Shown here one piece after another: positions 18,463 through 28,931 of a stretch of DNA of 64,000 nt. The position numbers and the translations under genes are program-made. Position 1 is the first letter of the stretch. Every line of letters starts with the position of its first letter. The DNA comes from Solilutibacter pythonis (GTDB lineage Bacteria; Pseudomonadota; Gammaproteobacteria; Xanthomonadales; Xanthomonadaceae), in assembly GCF_003697345.1 (NCBI RefSeq), contig NZ_RFLY01000013.1:26985-90984 (forward strand), given 5' to 3'. The notes under the pieces were generated by a model. It had not been told where the DNA came from. It was given only the letters and a program-made list of their open reading frames with translations, and did no database searches.

Positions 18463-19392
18463 TTGAATCCGAAAACAGACGACCAATTGCCGGAGCGCCT
18501 GCGCGCCGCGCTGGCCCAGGTCAACACGCTGGTGCTGGGCAAGCCGCATGAAGTGCGCCTGACCTTCGTCGCCCTGCTGGCCGGCGGCCATGTGTTGATC
18601 GAGGACTTGCCGGGCCTCGGCAAGACCACGCTGGCGCACGCGCTGGCGGCGACGCTCGGGCTGAAGTTCCAGCGCGTGCAGTTCACTTCCGACTTGCTAC
18701 CGGCCGACGTGGTGGGCGTCTCGGTCTACGACGCCACCACGCGCGGCTTCGAATTCCATCCCGGCCCGGTGTTCACCCACATCCTGCTGGGGGACGAAAT
18801 CAACCGCGCGCCACCGCGCACGCAAAGCGCACTGCTCGAAGCGATGGCCGAGCAGCAGGTCACGGTCGATGGCGTCACCCGCGCGCTGCCGGCGCCGTTC
18901 TTCGTCATCGCCACGCAGAATCCGGTCGATCTTTCCGGTACCTACCCGCTGCCGGACTCGCAACTCGACCGCTTCCTGTTGCGGCTGTCCATGGGCTATC
19001 CCGATGCCGGCGCGGAACGCGCCCTGCTCATGGGCGAAGACCGCCGCCGGCTGATTGCCTCGGCGCGTCCGATGCTGCATGAAGCCGACGTGCTCGCCCT
19101 TCAGAAAGCGGCGCTGGAAATCCACGTCGACGAAGCGCTGGTCGGCTACGTGCAGGCCCTGCTCGCGCGGAGCCGCCAGCATCCGGGCGTGCGGATCGGG
19201 CTGTCGCCGCGCGCCGGGCTGGCGCTGCTTCGCGCCGCCCGCGCCCATGCCCTGCTGCTGGGCCGTGGCCACGCACTGCCGGAGGACGTGCAAGCGCTGT
19301 TCGTGCCGCTGGCCGCACACCGGCTGGTGGGCGAAGGCGGCAGCGGCATGCAGATGGCGAAATCGATCATGCGCGCGGTGCCGCTGGATTGA
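18463..19392 (+). CDS. MoxR-family AAA+ ATPase
   Basis: MoxR ATPases act as chaperone-like factors, typically encoded with DUF58 and transglutaminase or VWA proteins. From a TTG at 18463, chosen because AAGGGT lies 7 nt upstream, it is 309 residues. Walker A is LPGLGKTT (about 49-56), Walker B is LLGDEINRAPP, the sensor region is IATQNP, and VVGVSVYD and PLPDSQLDRF are MoxR-specific. The next gene starts on its stop codon (TTGA overlap). An in-frame TTG at 18436 is less likely, as it overlaps the divergent gene. Confidence 0.9.
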   Translation: MNPKTDDQLPERLRAALAQVNTLVLGKPHEVRLTFVALLAGGHVLIEDLPGLGKTTLAHALAATLGLKFQRVQFTSDLLPADVVGVSVYDATTRGFEFHPGPVFTHILLGDEINRAPPRTQSALLEAMAEQQVTVDGVTRALPAPFFVIATQNPVDLSGTYPLPDSQLDRFLLRLSMGYPDAGAERALLMGEDRRRLIASARPMLHEADVLALQKAALEIHVDEALVGYVQALLARSRQHPGVRIGLSPRAGLALLRAARAHALLLGRGHALPEDVQALFVPLAAHRLVGEGGSGMQMAKSIMRAVPLD

Positions 19393-20354
19393 GCCTGTCC
19401 ACGCGCCCATGGTGGATGGCGGCGATCGCCCGTCTGGCACGTCCGCGCGCCGGCGAATCCTTGCCGGTCGTACTGGGACGCCGCCGCATCTACGTGCTGC
19501 CGACCCGCTTTGGTCTGTTCTTCCTGCTGCTGATCGGGACGATGTGCGTGGGCGCGCTGAACTACAACAACAACCCGGCCCTGCTGCTCGCCCTGTTGCT
19601 GGCCGGCGCCGGCATCGCCAGCCTGCTGGCCGCGCATCTGCAATTGTCCGGCCTGCGCGCCGAGGCGATTGCCGCCGAACCAGTGGCCGCCGGCGAGCCG
19701 ATGCCGCTCAGGCTCAGTTTCGCCAGCCGTGACGAACGCCCGCGCGACGGCCTGCAACTGGCGATCGGCCAATCGCATGCGGTGTTCTCTCTGCCGGCGC
19801 ACGGCGGCGGTATCGCCGAGATCCGCCTGCCGACCGAGCGCCGCGGCTGGCTGGAGATCGAGCGGATCGAAATCGCCACCACCCGCCCCCTGGGGCTGGC
19901 GCGGGCCTGGGCCTGGCTGCGCCCGGAACTGCTTCTACTGGTCTACCCCACGCCCGAGACCGATGGCCCGCCGCTGCCGGAATCGATGCAGGACGGAGAA
20001 CACCGCCGCCCGCATTTCACCGGCGACGATCTGCACCTGCTACGCAACTACCAGCCGGGCGACGCTCTGCGCAGCATCGCCTGGAAAGCCAGTGCGCGGC
20101 GCGAGCAGTTGATGTCGCGCACCTGGGAAGCCTCGCACGGCGACGACATCGAACTCGACTGGCATGCCGTCCGCCTGCCGCACGAAGCGCGCATTCGCCG
20201 CCTGGCGCACTGGATCGACCTGGCCGACCGCGAAGGCCGCCGTTGGCGGCTCGCCCTGCCGCTGCAAGCGCCGCTCGGCCCGGGCAGCGGCCCCGCCCAT
20301 CGCCACGAGTGCCTGCGCGCGCTGGCACTGATGCCGGAAGGCGCCGATGCTTGA
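19389..20354 (+). CDS. DUF58 membrane protein
   Basis: DUF58 proteins accompany MoxR ATPases; their function is unsettled but linked to the envelope. The 321-residue product starts with a TTG overlapping the moxR stop. It has two membrane segments (about residues 39-53 and 62-82) followed by a cytoplasmic or periplasmic domain. The hallmark LRNYQPGDALRSIAWKASAR is at about 218-237. It overlaps the next gene by 8 nt, so the three are one operon. Confidence 0.88.
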   Translation: MSLSTRPWWMAAIARLARPRAGESLPVVLGRRRIYVLPTRFGLFFLLLIGTMCVGALNYNNNPALLLALLLAGAGIASLLAAHLQLSGLRAEAIAAEPVAAGEPMPLRLSFASRDERPRDGLQLAIGQSHAVFSLPAHGGGIAEIRLPTERRGWLEIERIEIATTRPLGLARAWAWLRPELLLLVYPTPETDGPPLPESMQDGEHRRPHFTGDDLHLLRNYQPGDALRSIAWKASARREQLMSRTWEASHGDDIELDWHAVRLPHEARIRRLAHWIDLADREGRRWRLALPLQAPLGPGSGPAHRHECLRALALMPEGADA

Positions 20355-22269
20355 CCCGGCCACCCGCCGTCGTTTGCTGCCGACCCTGGCGCTGGCATTG
20401 ACGCCGCTGCTGTTGCAGTTGCCGCCGGCTCTGGCGGCGGCGATCGCGCTGGGCGCCATTGGCATCGCGCTGCTGTCATGTCGGGTGAAACCGTCGGGAC
20501 TACTCAAACTGGTGCTGACCCTGGCCGTGGCGGGCGCGGTGTTCATCGCCTTCGATTTCCGCATGGGCCGCGATACCGGCTGCGCCCTGCTGGCGGCGAT
20601 GCTGGCGCTGAAGCCGGCCGAGACCCATCGCCTGCGCGATGCCCGCAGCCTGGTGGCCTTCGCGTTGTTCGCCCCCTTCGCCACCTTCCTGCTCGACCAG
20701 GGGCCGTTATCGCTGGCGCTGGGCCTGGCCGCGACCGTGGCCGCGCTCGCCAACCTGCAATGGCTGGCCGATGTCGAGGCCGGCATCGCGCCGCAGCGCG
20801 CGCGGGCCAGCCTGCACGGGATCGGCAAGCTGGTCGCGCTGGGCCTGCCACTGACCCTGGCCGCCTTCTGGCTGTTCCCGCGTATCGCTACTCCGCTGTG
20901 GGGCGTGCCGGAGCGCGCCAATGCCAAGATCGGCCTGTCCGATTCGATATCGCCCGGCGACTGGCTCGACCTGATGAGCGACGACAGCCCGGCGCTGCGC
21001 GTGCGCTTTCAGGGCGCGTCGCCGCCCACTTCGCAAATGTACTGGCGTGGTCCGGTACTGTGGGATTTCGATGGCCGGACGTGGAAAGGATCGCGGCCGC
21101 CCGGGCGCGCGCCGGCACCGGTGCCGGCCATCGTGCCGGCCAACGCGGGCTGGCGTTACACGCTGGAGGTCGAGCCAAGCGAACGCCGCTACCTCACCGC
21201 GCTGGATTTGCCGATGGCCGCCGCCGAGGGCAGTTTCCGCAGCCCGGACGGCGATCTGTTAAGCGCGCAACCCCTGCAAGCATTGACCCGTTGGTCGCTG
21301 CATTCGGCGCCGGTGGCGCGTTTCCAGCCGCGCCTGGGCGCCACCGAGCGCCACCGCGCGCTGCGCTTCCCGCGTCAATCCAACCCGCGCGCGCAGCATC
21401 TGGCCCGGCGCTGGCGTGACGAGACCGGTGGCGACCCCGCCGCCATCGTGCGGAAAGCGATGACGATGGTGAATGCCGATTTCGCCTATTCGCTGGCCGC
21501 GCCGCCGCTTGGCCGCGACAGTGTCGACGAATTTCTGTTCCGCACCCGCACCGGCTACTGCGAGCATTTCAGTTCGTCCTTCGTGTTTCTGATGCGCGCG
21601 GCCGGCGTGCCGGCGCGGGTGGTGACCGGCTACGCCGGCGGCTACCGCAACCCGATGGGCGATTACTGGATCGTGCGCAATTCCGATGCCCATGCCTGGG
21701 CCGAGGTCTGGTTGGCCGAACGCGGCTGGGTGCGGATCGACCCCACCGCCGCGGTCGCCCCCGAACGCATCTACGACACCGTGGACGATCGCCTGCCCGG
21801 CAATTTCGGCGGCGGTCTGGTCAAGTTCAACCAGATATGGAACCTGGCCGATTACCTGCGCAGCGGCTGGAACGATTTCGTCCTGGGCTTCAATGCGGAG
21901 CGTCAGGCGCGGATGTTCGGCCTGCTCGGCATCGACCGCGTCAAGCCAGGCCAACTGGTTTTCCTGTTTGCGCTGTGCACGGCGCTGGCGGTGGGCTGGA
22001 TGCTGTGGTGGCTGAACCGTGGCGAGCGCGAGCCGGACGCGTTGTTGCGCGCCTGGCATGCGTTGTCGCGGCGCTATCGCCGCTTCGGCCTGTCCCGCGA
22101 GGTCAGCGAAAGCGCCGGCGACTGGGCGGCGCGCATCGCCACCGCGCGCCCACGGGATGCGGAAACGATCCGCGCCCTCGCCAAGCGCTTCAACGAGGCG
22201 CGCTATGCGGGCCTGGGCGAGAGACGCCAGTTGGAGCGCGATCTGCTGGCCTTCCGCCCCCGCGATTGA
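20347..22269 (+). CDS. tgpA: TgpA-type transmembrane transglutaminase
   Basis: TgpA-like proteins carry a periplasmic transglutaminase domain between membrane regions and are essential in Pseudomonas aeruginosa. The 640-residue protein has a DUF3488-type N-terminal membrane region (six or so segments to about 178), the transglutaminase core with C405 (TGYCEHF), H449 (DAHAWAEVW) and D465 (RIDPTAAV), a C-terminal membrane helix at about 540-560, and a DUF4129-like cytoplasmic tail. All three catalytic residues are present. It is the last gene of the moxR-DUF58-tgpA operon. Confidence 0.92.
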   Translation: MLDPATRRRLLPTLALALTPLLLQLPPALAAAIALGAIGIALLSCRVKPSGLLKLVLTLAVAGAVFIAFDFRMGRDTGCALLAAMLALKPAETHRLRDARSLVAFALFAPFATFLLDQGPLSLALGLAATVAALANLQWLADVEAGIAPQRARASLHGIGKLVALGLPLTLAAFWLFPRIATPLWGVPERANAKIGLSDSISPGDWLDLMSDDSPALRVRFQGASPPTSQMYWRGPVLWDFDGRTWKGSRPPGRAPAPVPAIVPANAGWRYTLEVEPSERRYLTALDLPMAAAEGSFRSPDGDLLSAQPLQALTRWSLHSAPVARFQPRLGATERHRALRFPRQSNPRAQHLARRWRDETGGDPAAIVRKAMTMVNADFAYSLAAPPLGRDSVDEFLFRTRTGYCEHFSSSFVFLMRAAGVPARVVTGYAGGYRNPMGDYWIVRNSDAHAWAEVWLAERGWVRIDPTAAVAPERIYDTVDDRLPGNFGGGLVKFNQIWNLADYLRSGWNDFVLGFNAERQARMFGLLGIDRVKPGQLVFLFALCTALAVGWMLWWLNRGEREPDALLRAWHALSRRYRRFGLSREVSESAGDWAARIATARPRDAETIRALAKRFNEARYAGLGERRQLERDLLAFRPRD

Positions 22270-22598
22270 TCCACTGATTGCGCGCGCCGCGTCAGCGAGA
22301 TCGGGCAAGCGCCAGTCGTTGGACTGGAAGTGACGGCGCTCCCCCTCGCGCATCCACCAATCCTGTCCGGGTACGGCCATCCATCCACATCGAAACTTTG
22401 CGCGGTTCGTCATCCAGGTCGCACGGGATGCCGGCAACGGCAGCGCCGGCGCCGCCGTGCCAGCGCCATTGCCGCCGGCGGAAACGATCCTCGCGGCAGC
22501 GGCGCGGCGCGGCCGAGCCGGGTTTGCAGCGTTGGCGCACCGGCATCCGCATCGTGCTGTGCTATCAACGGCGCATTCCGCCTCGATGGTTGATCCCG
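22270..22598. other. Intergenic gap, no convincing gene
   Basis: The 329 bp between tgpA and the NlpC gene stay open in several frames because of high GC. One minus-strand frame has protein-like text (WWMREGERRHFQSNDWRLP), but it runs on antisense through tgpA without a stop. I see no terminator or clear promoter. Confidence 0.5.
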
Positions 22599-23912
22599 AT
22601 GTCGCCCGACTTCCCCACACCGCGCCCGCGCGCGTCATGCCTCATCTTGTTGCTGTGCGCCCTGCCCGCCCTGGCCGCCGCGCGTGGCGCCGCTAGCCGC
22701 GCCGAGGCCGACGCATGGATCGCCCGCAGTCGAACGCCCGACCGGATACTGCTCGATGCCGACGCCATCACCGCGCGGAACCGGCGTCTACTGGCCGAGG
22801 ACGCCAGCATGCACGACCTGCGCGCCTTGCCGCCGACGATGCCCGGCAACGAAGTACGGGCGATGGTGATGCGGCGCTCGGTCTGGCCCAGGCGCGCGCT
22901 CTATGGCAGCGACGCGCGCGCGCTGGGCGCCGCCAGCCGGGAACGCCTGCAAACGCAGCTGGCGCTGGCGCGGATACCGGACGAAGTACACGCGCGGTTC
23001 GGCCTGGTCGTGCGTCGTGCCGACCTGCGCACCTTCCCCGACGCCCGGCCTGTGTTCCACCGCCCCGGCGAGCGCCTGATCGACCGTTTCCAGGAAAGCG
23101 CGCTGTTTCCGGGCACGCTGGTGCGCATCCTGCACGAGAGTCTCAATGGCGACTGGCTGTTCGTGATGGCTCCCGACTACGCCGCCTGGGTACGCGCCGA
23201 TCGCATCGCCGCCGCCGCCGCCGCCGAGGTGTTCGCCTACGTCGAACGCCAACCGGCATTGATCGTGACGGGTTCACGCGTGCTGACCGATTCCGGCATC
23301 GCGCTCGACATGGGCACGCGGGTGCCGCTTTCCACGGATCGCCCAGACGGCGGTTATGTCATCGACCTGCCCACGCGCGACCCGGAGGGCCGCCTGCGCC
23401 TGCGATCCGCACGCCTGCCCAACGGCAGCGATGTGGCCCGCGCGCCATTGCCGTTCACCGAACGCACGCTGTTGACGCAGGCATTCAAGTTTCTCGGCGA
23501 ACCTTACGGTTGGGGCCACAGCTTCGATGCTCGCGATTGCAGCGGTTTCGTCGCCGATGTCCACGCCGCGTTCGGCCTGCGGATGCCGCGCAACACGGGC
23601 GACCAGGCCGCCAGCCCGGCCTTCACCCGCATCGCGCCGCCCACCAACGCCACCGCGCGCCAGGCGATGCTGGCGGCGCTCGAACCCGGCGACCTGCTCT
23701 ATCTCCCCGGCCACGTCATGATGGTGATCGGCCAACGTGCGGGAGAGACCTGGGTGATTCACGACACCCCTGAGGTGCGGCTGGCACGCCCCGGCGGCGG
23801 CATCGACAAGCGTCCCGGGGGCGTGGTCGTCACGCCATTGCAGGCGCTGCGTTTCGAGGATGGGCGCGCCTACGTCGATGCCATCCGGCGCATCGTACGC
23901 CTGCGCCGTTGA
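22599..23912 (+). CDS. Exported SH3 and NlpC/P60 peptidoglycan hydrolase
   Basis: NlpC/P60 enzymes cleave peptide stems of peptidoglycan. From the ATG at 22599 it is 437 residues with a signal peptide (CLILLLCALPALAAA, about 14-28). The central region has SH3-type features typical of the YkfC-like class. The C-terminal papain-like domain has C314 (DCSGF) and H372 (GHVMMVIG). The reading frame stays open 321 nt further upstream, but that part lacks protein character. It and the following L,D-transpeptidase may share transcription. Confidence 0.88.
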   Translation: MSPDFPTPRPRASCLILLLCALPALAAARGAASRAEADAWIARSRTPDRILLDADAITARNRRLLAEDASMHDLRALPPTMPGNEVRAMVMRRSVWPRRALYGSDARALGAASRERLQTQLALARIPDEVHARFGLVVRRADLRTFPDARPVFHRPGERLIDRFQESALFPGTLVRILHESLNGDWLFVMAPDYAAWVRADRIAAAAAAEVFAYVERQPALIVTGSRVLTDSGIALDMGTRVPLSTDRPDGGYVIDLPTRDPEGRLRLRSARLPNGSDVARAPLPFTERTLLTQAFKFLGEPYGWGHSFDARDCSGFVADVHAAFGLRMPRNTGDQAASPAFTRIAPPTNATARQAMLAALEPGDLLYLPGHVMMVIGQRAGETWVIHDTPEVRLARPGGGIDKRPGGVVVTPLQALRFEDGRAYVDAIRRIVRLRR

Positions 23913-23989
23913 ACACGGCGGCTTGCCGTGGCGGGCGGCTTCGGCCAATCTGCGGTGAATCTTTCCACCCGTTCCACGGTCTTTCGCGC

Positions 23990-24754
23990 ATGAAATCCCA
24001 CTGGCTACTCGCCCTCGCCCTGCCGATACTCGTCGCCTGCGCCGGTACGCCGCCGGCGCGTCCCACCGCCTGGGGCGAAGCGCGGCAGATGATGGTGGTG
24101 ACGAGCGAAAGCTGGGACGCCCCGCACGCCACCTTGCGCCGATTCGAACGCGGGCCCGGGCAATGGCGCCAAGTCGGCGAAGCGCAACGGGTAATGCTTG
24201 GCCGTGGCGGCTCGGCCTGGGGGATCGGCTTGCATCCGGCCCAGGCAAAGGGCCCGCGGAAACGCGAAGGCGACGGCCGCAACCCGGCCGGGATATTCCC
24301 GCTCGGACATGCCTTCGGCTACGGCGAGGAGACGCCGAACGGTCTGCCCTACCGACAAATGCAAACCAGCCACTGGTGCATGGATGTCGATGCCTCGCCG
24401 TACTACAACCGGATCGTCGACAGCCGTGAAGTCGGCGAGGCCACGGTCGAAGGCTCGACCGAACCGATGCGGCTCGACCTCGCCAGGCAGGGCGACCAGC
24501 GCTACAAGCTCGGATTCACCATCGGCCATAACCCACGGAACGTACCGGGCCAGGGCAGTTGCATCTTCGCCCACCTCTGGCGCGACCCGGCCACGCCGAC
24601 TTCCGGTTGCACGGCGATGCCCGAGCCGGCGATGCGGGCGCTGCTGGCTTGGCTGGACCCGGCACGCCACCCGGTTTTCGTGCTGATGCCCGAGGCCGAA
24701 TACCGTCGCAGGGAAGTAGACTGGGGCCTGCCGGCCATGGAGATTTTCCGTTGA
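23990..24754 (+). CDS. L,D-transpeptidase-like lipoprotein
   Basis: The YkuD-fold proteins cross-link peptidoglycan or attach proteins to it. The 254-residue product starts with a lipoprotein signal, lipobox LVAC with C17. The catalytic motif is TSGCTAMPE with C207, with H195 upstream (IFAHLW). NPAGIFPLGHAFGYG is the usual early conserved segment. It acts at the inner or outer membrane periplasmic face. It starts 77 nt after the NlpC gene. Confidence 0.87.
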   Translation: MKSHWLLALALPILVACAGTPPARPTAWGEARQMMVVTSESWDAPHATLRRFERGPGQWRQVGEAQRVMLGRGGSAWGIGLHPAQAKGPRKREGDGRNPAGIFPLGHAFGYGEETPNGLPYRQMQTSHWCMDVDASPYYNRIVDSREVGEATVEGSTEPMRLDLARQGDQRYKLGFTIGHNPRNVPGQGSCIFAHLWRDPATPTSGCTAMPEPAMRALLAWLDPARHPVFVLMPEAEYRRREVDWGLPAMEIFR

Positions 24755-24803
24755 ACGGCGCGATGATCGCCCCGGCGCACCGCATCGCCGCGAGTGCGAC
24801 ACC

Positions 24804-26084
24804 ATGAGGCCGCCCTTCTCCACCACGACTCGCATTCTGCTGGCGCTGGCGTTGGCGGGCGTGATCGGCCTGGGACTGGCCTGGGCCTCCCCGGAGACCG
24901 GTGCGCGCGTGGCCGGCATCGCCCAACCCATTGGCAAACTCTGGTTGAACGCCCTGCAAATGACCGTGGTGCCGCTGGTCGGTACCCTGGTGGTGCTGGG
25001 CGTGGCCGCGGCGCGCGATGCCGCCGCCTCCGGCCGTATCGCGCGCCGCGCCATCGTCATTTTTCTCGTGCTGCTGGCGTTCTCGGCCAGCTTCGCCGCG
25101 CTGGCGGCGCCGGCCTTTCTCTCCTTCATGCCGCACAGCCCGGAACTCATGGAGGCGCTCAAGGGCGCGGCCGGCACGCCGCTGGCCAGCGAACCGCCCA
25201 AGGCCGCCGACTGGCTCACCGGCATCGTGCCTAGCAATGCCATCGCCGCCGCTGCGGCCAGCGCCATGCTGCCGCTGGTGGTGTTTTCGCTGTTCTTCGG
25301 CTTCGCCCTGACCCGCATCGATGAATTGCGTCGCGAGCGCCTGCTGGAACTGGTGCAGGCGATCGCCGATGTGATGATCGTGATCGTGCGTTGGGTGCTG
25401 GCCGTCGCGCCGCTCGGCGTATTCGCGCTGGTGCTGGCCGTCACCGCCCAGGCCGGCGCCGCCACCCTGCAGGCGCTTGGCATCTATATCGCCCTGGTCT
25501 GCGTGCTCTATCTGGCGGTCACGGCCTTGCTTTACCCGCTGGTGCGGGCCTGGACCGGCCGGCCGCTGGGCCAGTTCGCCACCGCGATCTTTCCGGCGCA
25601 GGCGGTGGCGATGAGCACCCAATCCTCGCTGGCTTCGCTGCCGGCGATGATCGATGTCTCACAACGCCGCCTCGGCATCCCGCTGCCGACGGTCTCGCTG
25701 GTGTTGCCGATGGCCGTGTCGCTGTTCCGCCTCACAAGCCCTGTGCAATACGTCGCGGTGGCGGCTTTCGTGGCCTGGGCTTACGGCATCGACATCGGCC
25801 CGCTGCAATGGGCCACGGCGGTGCCGCTGGCGGTGGTGGTGAGCCTGGGCGCGATCGGCCTGCCCGGACAGGTCAGCTTCATGGCCACCAACATGCCGGT
25901 GACGCAGGCGCTCGGCCTGCCGGTGGACCCGTTGGGCCTGCTGCTGGCCGTGGATACCATCCCGGATGTTTTCGCCACGCTCGGCAACGTGACCGCCGAT
26001 GTCTCGGCCACCGCGATGACCGAACGCGGCCCGTCCGCCCAAGCCCCGGCATCCCCACTAGCGCCATCCCCGCGAGATGGCTAG
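24804..26084 (+). CDS. DAACS-family dicarboxylate/amino acid:cation symporter
   Basis: This is a sodium- or proton-coupled transporter in the inner membrane. The 426-residue product has an N-terminal hydrophobic pattern with [13 protein letters not shown] and the C-terminal transport core: [14 protein letters not shown] (HP1 serine-rich hairpin), a TM7-like segment [19 protein letters not shown], and [17 protein letters not shown] (TM8, Asp/Asn cation site). The usual NMDGT of TM7 is replaced by variant text, so the substrate may differ from C4-dicarboxylates or glutamate. Confidence 0.87.
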   Translation: MRPPFSTTTRILLALALAGVIGLGLAWASPETGARVAGIAQPIGKLWLNALQMTVVPLVGTLVVLGVAAARDAAASGRIARRAIVIFLVLLAFSASFAALAAPAFLSFMPHSPELMEALKGAAGTPLASEPPKAADWLTGIVPSNAIAAAAASAMLPLVVFSLFFGFALTRIDELRRERLLELVQAIADVMIVIVRWVLAVAPLGVFALVLAVTAQAGAATLQALGIYIALVCVLYLAVTALLYPLVRAWTGRPLGQFATAIFPAQAVAMSTQSSLASLPAMIDVSQRRLGIPLPTVSLVLPMAVSLFRLTSPVQYVAVAAFVAWAYGIDIGPLQWATAVPLAVVVSLGAIGLPGQVSFMATNMPVTQALGLPVDPLGLLLAVDTIPDVFATLGNVTADVSATAMTERGPSAQAPASPLAPSPRDG

Positions 26085-26087
26085 AAT
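26082..26087 (+). promoter_or_regulatory. Possible -10 element of tRNA-Ala
   Basis: TAGAAT lies 15 nt before the mature tRNA 5' end, overlapping the last codons of the symporter gene. The -35 region is poor. Confidence 0.4.
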
Positions 26088-26102
26088 GGCGGCCCGGATA
26101 TC

Positions 26103-26178
<76 letters not shown>

Positions 26179-26183
26179 ATCGG

Positions 26184-26209
26184 AAAACCCGCCTCACGGC
26201 GGGTTTTTT
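26184..26209 (+). terminator. Intrinsic terminator after tRNA-Ala
   Basis: AAAACCCGCC / loop TCAC / GGCGGGTTTTTT, starting 6 nt after the tRNA CCA. The stem is perfect and the T-tract is on the plus strand. Confidence 0.92.
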
Positions 26210-26300
26210 CTTGCCCGGACGCACTTGTCAAGCTGTGAATGTCCGCGGCCAACGGCGACAATCCACGGGCGGCGCTTTGCCGCGTTTTCGTTTCGGACAA

Positions 26301-28634
26301 ATGCAGGACAAGTCACTCGCGCAGAAGATTGCCGCCACCATCGCCCATGAGATTTCCGCCAGTGCCGGGCAGGTAAGCGCCGCCGTCGGGCTGCTGGACG
26401 AAGGCGCCACGGTGCCGTTCATCGCGCGCTATCGCAAGGAAGTCACCGGCGGACTGGATGACACCCAGCTCCGCACGCTGGAAACGCGTCTGGTCTATCT
26501 ACGCGAGATGGAGGCGCGGCGCGCGGCGATCATCGAGAGCATCACCGAACAGGGCAAGCTGAGCGATGAGCTGCGTGCCGAGATCGAAGCCGCCGATAGC
26601 AAATCCCGGCTGGAAGACCTATACCTGCCCTACAAGCCCAAGCGCCGCACCCGTGCGCAGATCGCCCGCGAGGCCGGGCTGGAACCGTTGGCCGATGGCC
26701 TGCTGGCCGATCCCTCGCTGGAGCCGGAAACGTTCGCCGTGCAGTTCGTCGATGCCGAAAAAGGCATCGCCGACGTCAAAGCCGCGCTGGAGGGCGCGCG
26801 CGCGATCCTGATGGAACGCTGGGGCGAGGACGCCGCGCTGATCGGCGAACTGCGCGACTGGCTGCACCGCGAGGGTGTGATCCGCGCCCGGGTGATCGAG
26901 GGCAAGGAGACGGCGGGCGAGAAGTTCCGCGATTACTTCGACCATGCCGAGCCGCTGGCGAAGATCCCCTCGCACCGCCTGCTGGCGCTGTTCCGCGGCC
27001 GCCGCGAGGAGTTCCTCACCCTCGATCTCGAACCCGGCAACGACGTCGAACAAGGCAATGCCTATGCCGAGGGCCGCATCGCACTCAATGCCGGAATCAA
27101 ACCGCGGGGCCGCGCCGCCGATGCCTGGCTCGGCAATGCCTGCCGCCTGGCCTGGCGGGCGAAGCTGCAACTGCACCTGATGCTCGACTTGTTCAACGAG
27201 GCGCGCGAGCAGGCCGAGGCCGAGGCCATCGAGGTATTCGGCGACAACCTCAAGGATCTGCTCTTGGCCGCGCCGGCCGGGCCGAAGACCGTGCTCGGCA
27301 TCGATCCCGGCATCCGCACCGGCTGCAAGGTGGCGGTGGTGGACGCCACCGGCAAACTGCTCGCCACCGACACGCTCTACCCGCACGAGCCGAAGCGCCA
27401 GTGGGATCAGGCGCTCGCGGCGCTGAAGCGGCTCTGCACCACCCACGACGTGCAACTTATCGCCATCGGTAACGGCACCGCCAGCCGCGAGACCGACAAG
27501 CTGGCCGGTGACCTCATCAAACAGAACCCCGCGCTGAAATTGCAGAAGATCGTGGTCAGCGAGGCCGGCGCCTCGGTGTATTCGGCCTCGGAACGGGCCG
27601 CGCGCGAATTCCCGCAACTGGATGTTTCGTTGCGCGGCGCGGTGTCGATCGCGCGGCGCTTGCAGGACCCGTTGGCCGAGTTGGTGAAGATCGAACCGAA
27701 AGCGATCGGCGTGGGCCAATACCAGCACGACGTGGATCAGTACCGGCTGGCGCGGGCGCTCGACGCCAAGGTCGAGGATTGCGTGAACGCGGTCGGGGTG
27801 TTCGTCAACACCGCCTCCAGCGCGCTTCTCTCGCGCGTCTCGGGCCTGTCCGCCGGCGTGGCCGAGAACATCGTGATCCACCGCGACGCCAACGGCCCGT
27901 TCAAGCGCCGCAAGGATCTGCTGAAGGTGCCGAGGCTGGGCGAGAAGACTTTCGAGCAATGCGCCGGCTTTCTGCGCATCGCCGATGGTGAGGAGCCGCT
28001 GGATGCCTCCGGCGTGCACCCGGAGAGCTATGCGGTGGTGGAACGCATCGTGGCGGCATCGGGCCGCGCCACGGCCGGCCTGATTGGCGATGGCGGTTTC
28101 GTCCGCGCGCTGCGCGCCGAGGATTACGTCGACGAACGCTTCGGCCTGCCGACCGTGCGCGACATCCTGAAAGAACTGGAGAAGCCGGGCCGCGACCCCC
28201 GCCCCGAGTTCAAGGCCGCGCACTTCGCCGAAGGCGTCGAGGACATCAGGGACCTGCGCCCGGGCATGGTGCTGGAAGGCGTGGTCAGCAACGTGGCCGC
28301 GTTCGGCGCGTTCGTCGATATCGGCGTGCATCAGGATGGCTTGATCCACATCTCGATGCTGGCCGACAAGTTCGTGAAAGACCCGCGCGAGGTGGTCAAG
28401 GCCGGCGATATCGTGAAGGTGAAGGTGAAGGTGCTGGAGGTGGACGTGGCGCGCAAACGCATCGCCCTGACCCGCCGCCTGGACGACACCCCCGAAGCCC
28501 GTCCGCCGCGCCGCGAAGCCGATTCGCGCTCATCGCGCGACGACCGGCGACCGCCCCGTCCGGTACGGCCTTCCTCGGCCCCGCCCGTCAACAGCGCGTT
28601 GGCCGACGCTTTCGCCCGCGCCCGCAAGGGTTGA
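26301..28634 (+). CDS. tex: Tex transcription accessory protein
   Basis: Tex is a conserved nucleic-acid-binding protein of the Spt6 type that affects transcription and stress tolerance. From the ATG at 26301 it is 777 residues. Order: N-terminal HtH region ([19 protein letters not shown]), YqgF-like RNase H fold ([18 protein letters not shown]), helix-hairpin-helix repeats ([20 protein letters not shown] and [18 protein letters not shown]), and an S1 domain ([20 protein letters not shown]). A basic, Pro-rich tail follows. The preceding 30 codons of the open frame cover the terminator and are not used. Confidence 0.96.
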   Translation: MQDKSLAQKIAATIAHEISASAGQVSAAVGLLDEGATVPFIARYRKEVTGGLDDTQLRTLETRLVYLREMEARRAAIIESITEQGKLSDELRAEIEAADSKSRLEDLYLPYKPKRRTRAQIAREAGLEPLADGLLADPSLEPETFAVQFVDAEKGIADVKAALEGARAILMERWGEDAALIGELRDWLHREGVIRARVIEGKETAGEKFRDYFDHAEPLAKIPSHRLLALFRGRREEFLTLDLEPGNDVEQGNAYAEGRIALNAGIKPRGRAADAWLGNACRLAWRAKLQLHLMLDLFNEAREQAEAEAIEVFGDNLKDLLLAAPAGPKTVLGIDPGIRTGCKVAVVDATGKLLATDTLYPHEPKRQWDQALAALKRLCTTHDVQLIAIGNGTASRETDKLAGDLIKQNPALKLQKIVVSEAGASVYSASERAAREFPQLDVSLRGAVSIARRLQDPLAELVKIEPKAIGVGQYQHDVDQYRLARALDAKVEDCVNAVGVFVNTASSALLSRVSGLSAGVAENIVIHRDANGPFKRRKDLLKVPRLGEKTFEQCAGFLRIADGEEPLDASGVHPESYAVVERIVAASGRATAGLIGDGGFVRALRAEDYVDERFGLPTVRDILKELEKPGRDPRPEFKAAHFAEGVEDIRDLRPGMVLEGVVSNVAAFGAFVDIGVHQDGLIHISMLADKFVKDPREVVKAGDIVKVKVKVLEVDVARKRIALTRRLDDTPEARPPRREADSRSSRDDRRPPRPVRPSSAPPVNSALADAFARARKG

Positions 28635-28885
28635 TGGCTGGCTTCATCGGCCCGCTCCTTGTGGCGGGCCCGGGCCGCCCATGCCGGCGAGGCGTGACGG
28701 GGAAACATCCCTGTCCTGCCTGATTGGGCTATCGGCCGATGCGCGCTCGCTTCCGGGCGTGTATATCCAGTCGCCGCCAAGTCGGCAACGCTTTCCACCG
28801 GGCCGCTTCGTCTCCTATCAGCGCTCGGGCGATGGAAATCGCCCCGTGCGCTCAATCCCCTGACGCCGGTTGGATGCGGGCCCGC

Positions 28886-28910
28886 GCCGGCCGCGTCGCA
28901 AGCGGCCGGC
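28886..28910. terminator. GC hairpin between tex and gspD
   Basis: GCCGGCCGC/GCGGCCGGC, a perfect 9-bp stem with a 7-nt loop, lies 22 nt past the gspD stop. No T-tract. It sits between convergent genes and may limit read-through. The rest of the 297-bp gap (28635-28931) shows no gene. Confidence 0.4.
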
Positions 28911-28931
28911 CATGTCATGCAACCGCGCGGC

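Noticed and set aside
21259..22638. 459-residue minus-strand open frame antisense to tgpA
   Set aside because: It is the GC-driven shadow of the transglutaminase gene. The part in the gap has some protein-like text but no plausible stop before entering tgpA.
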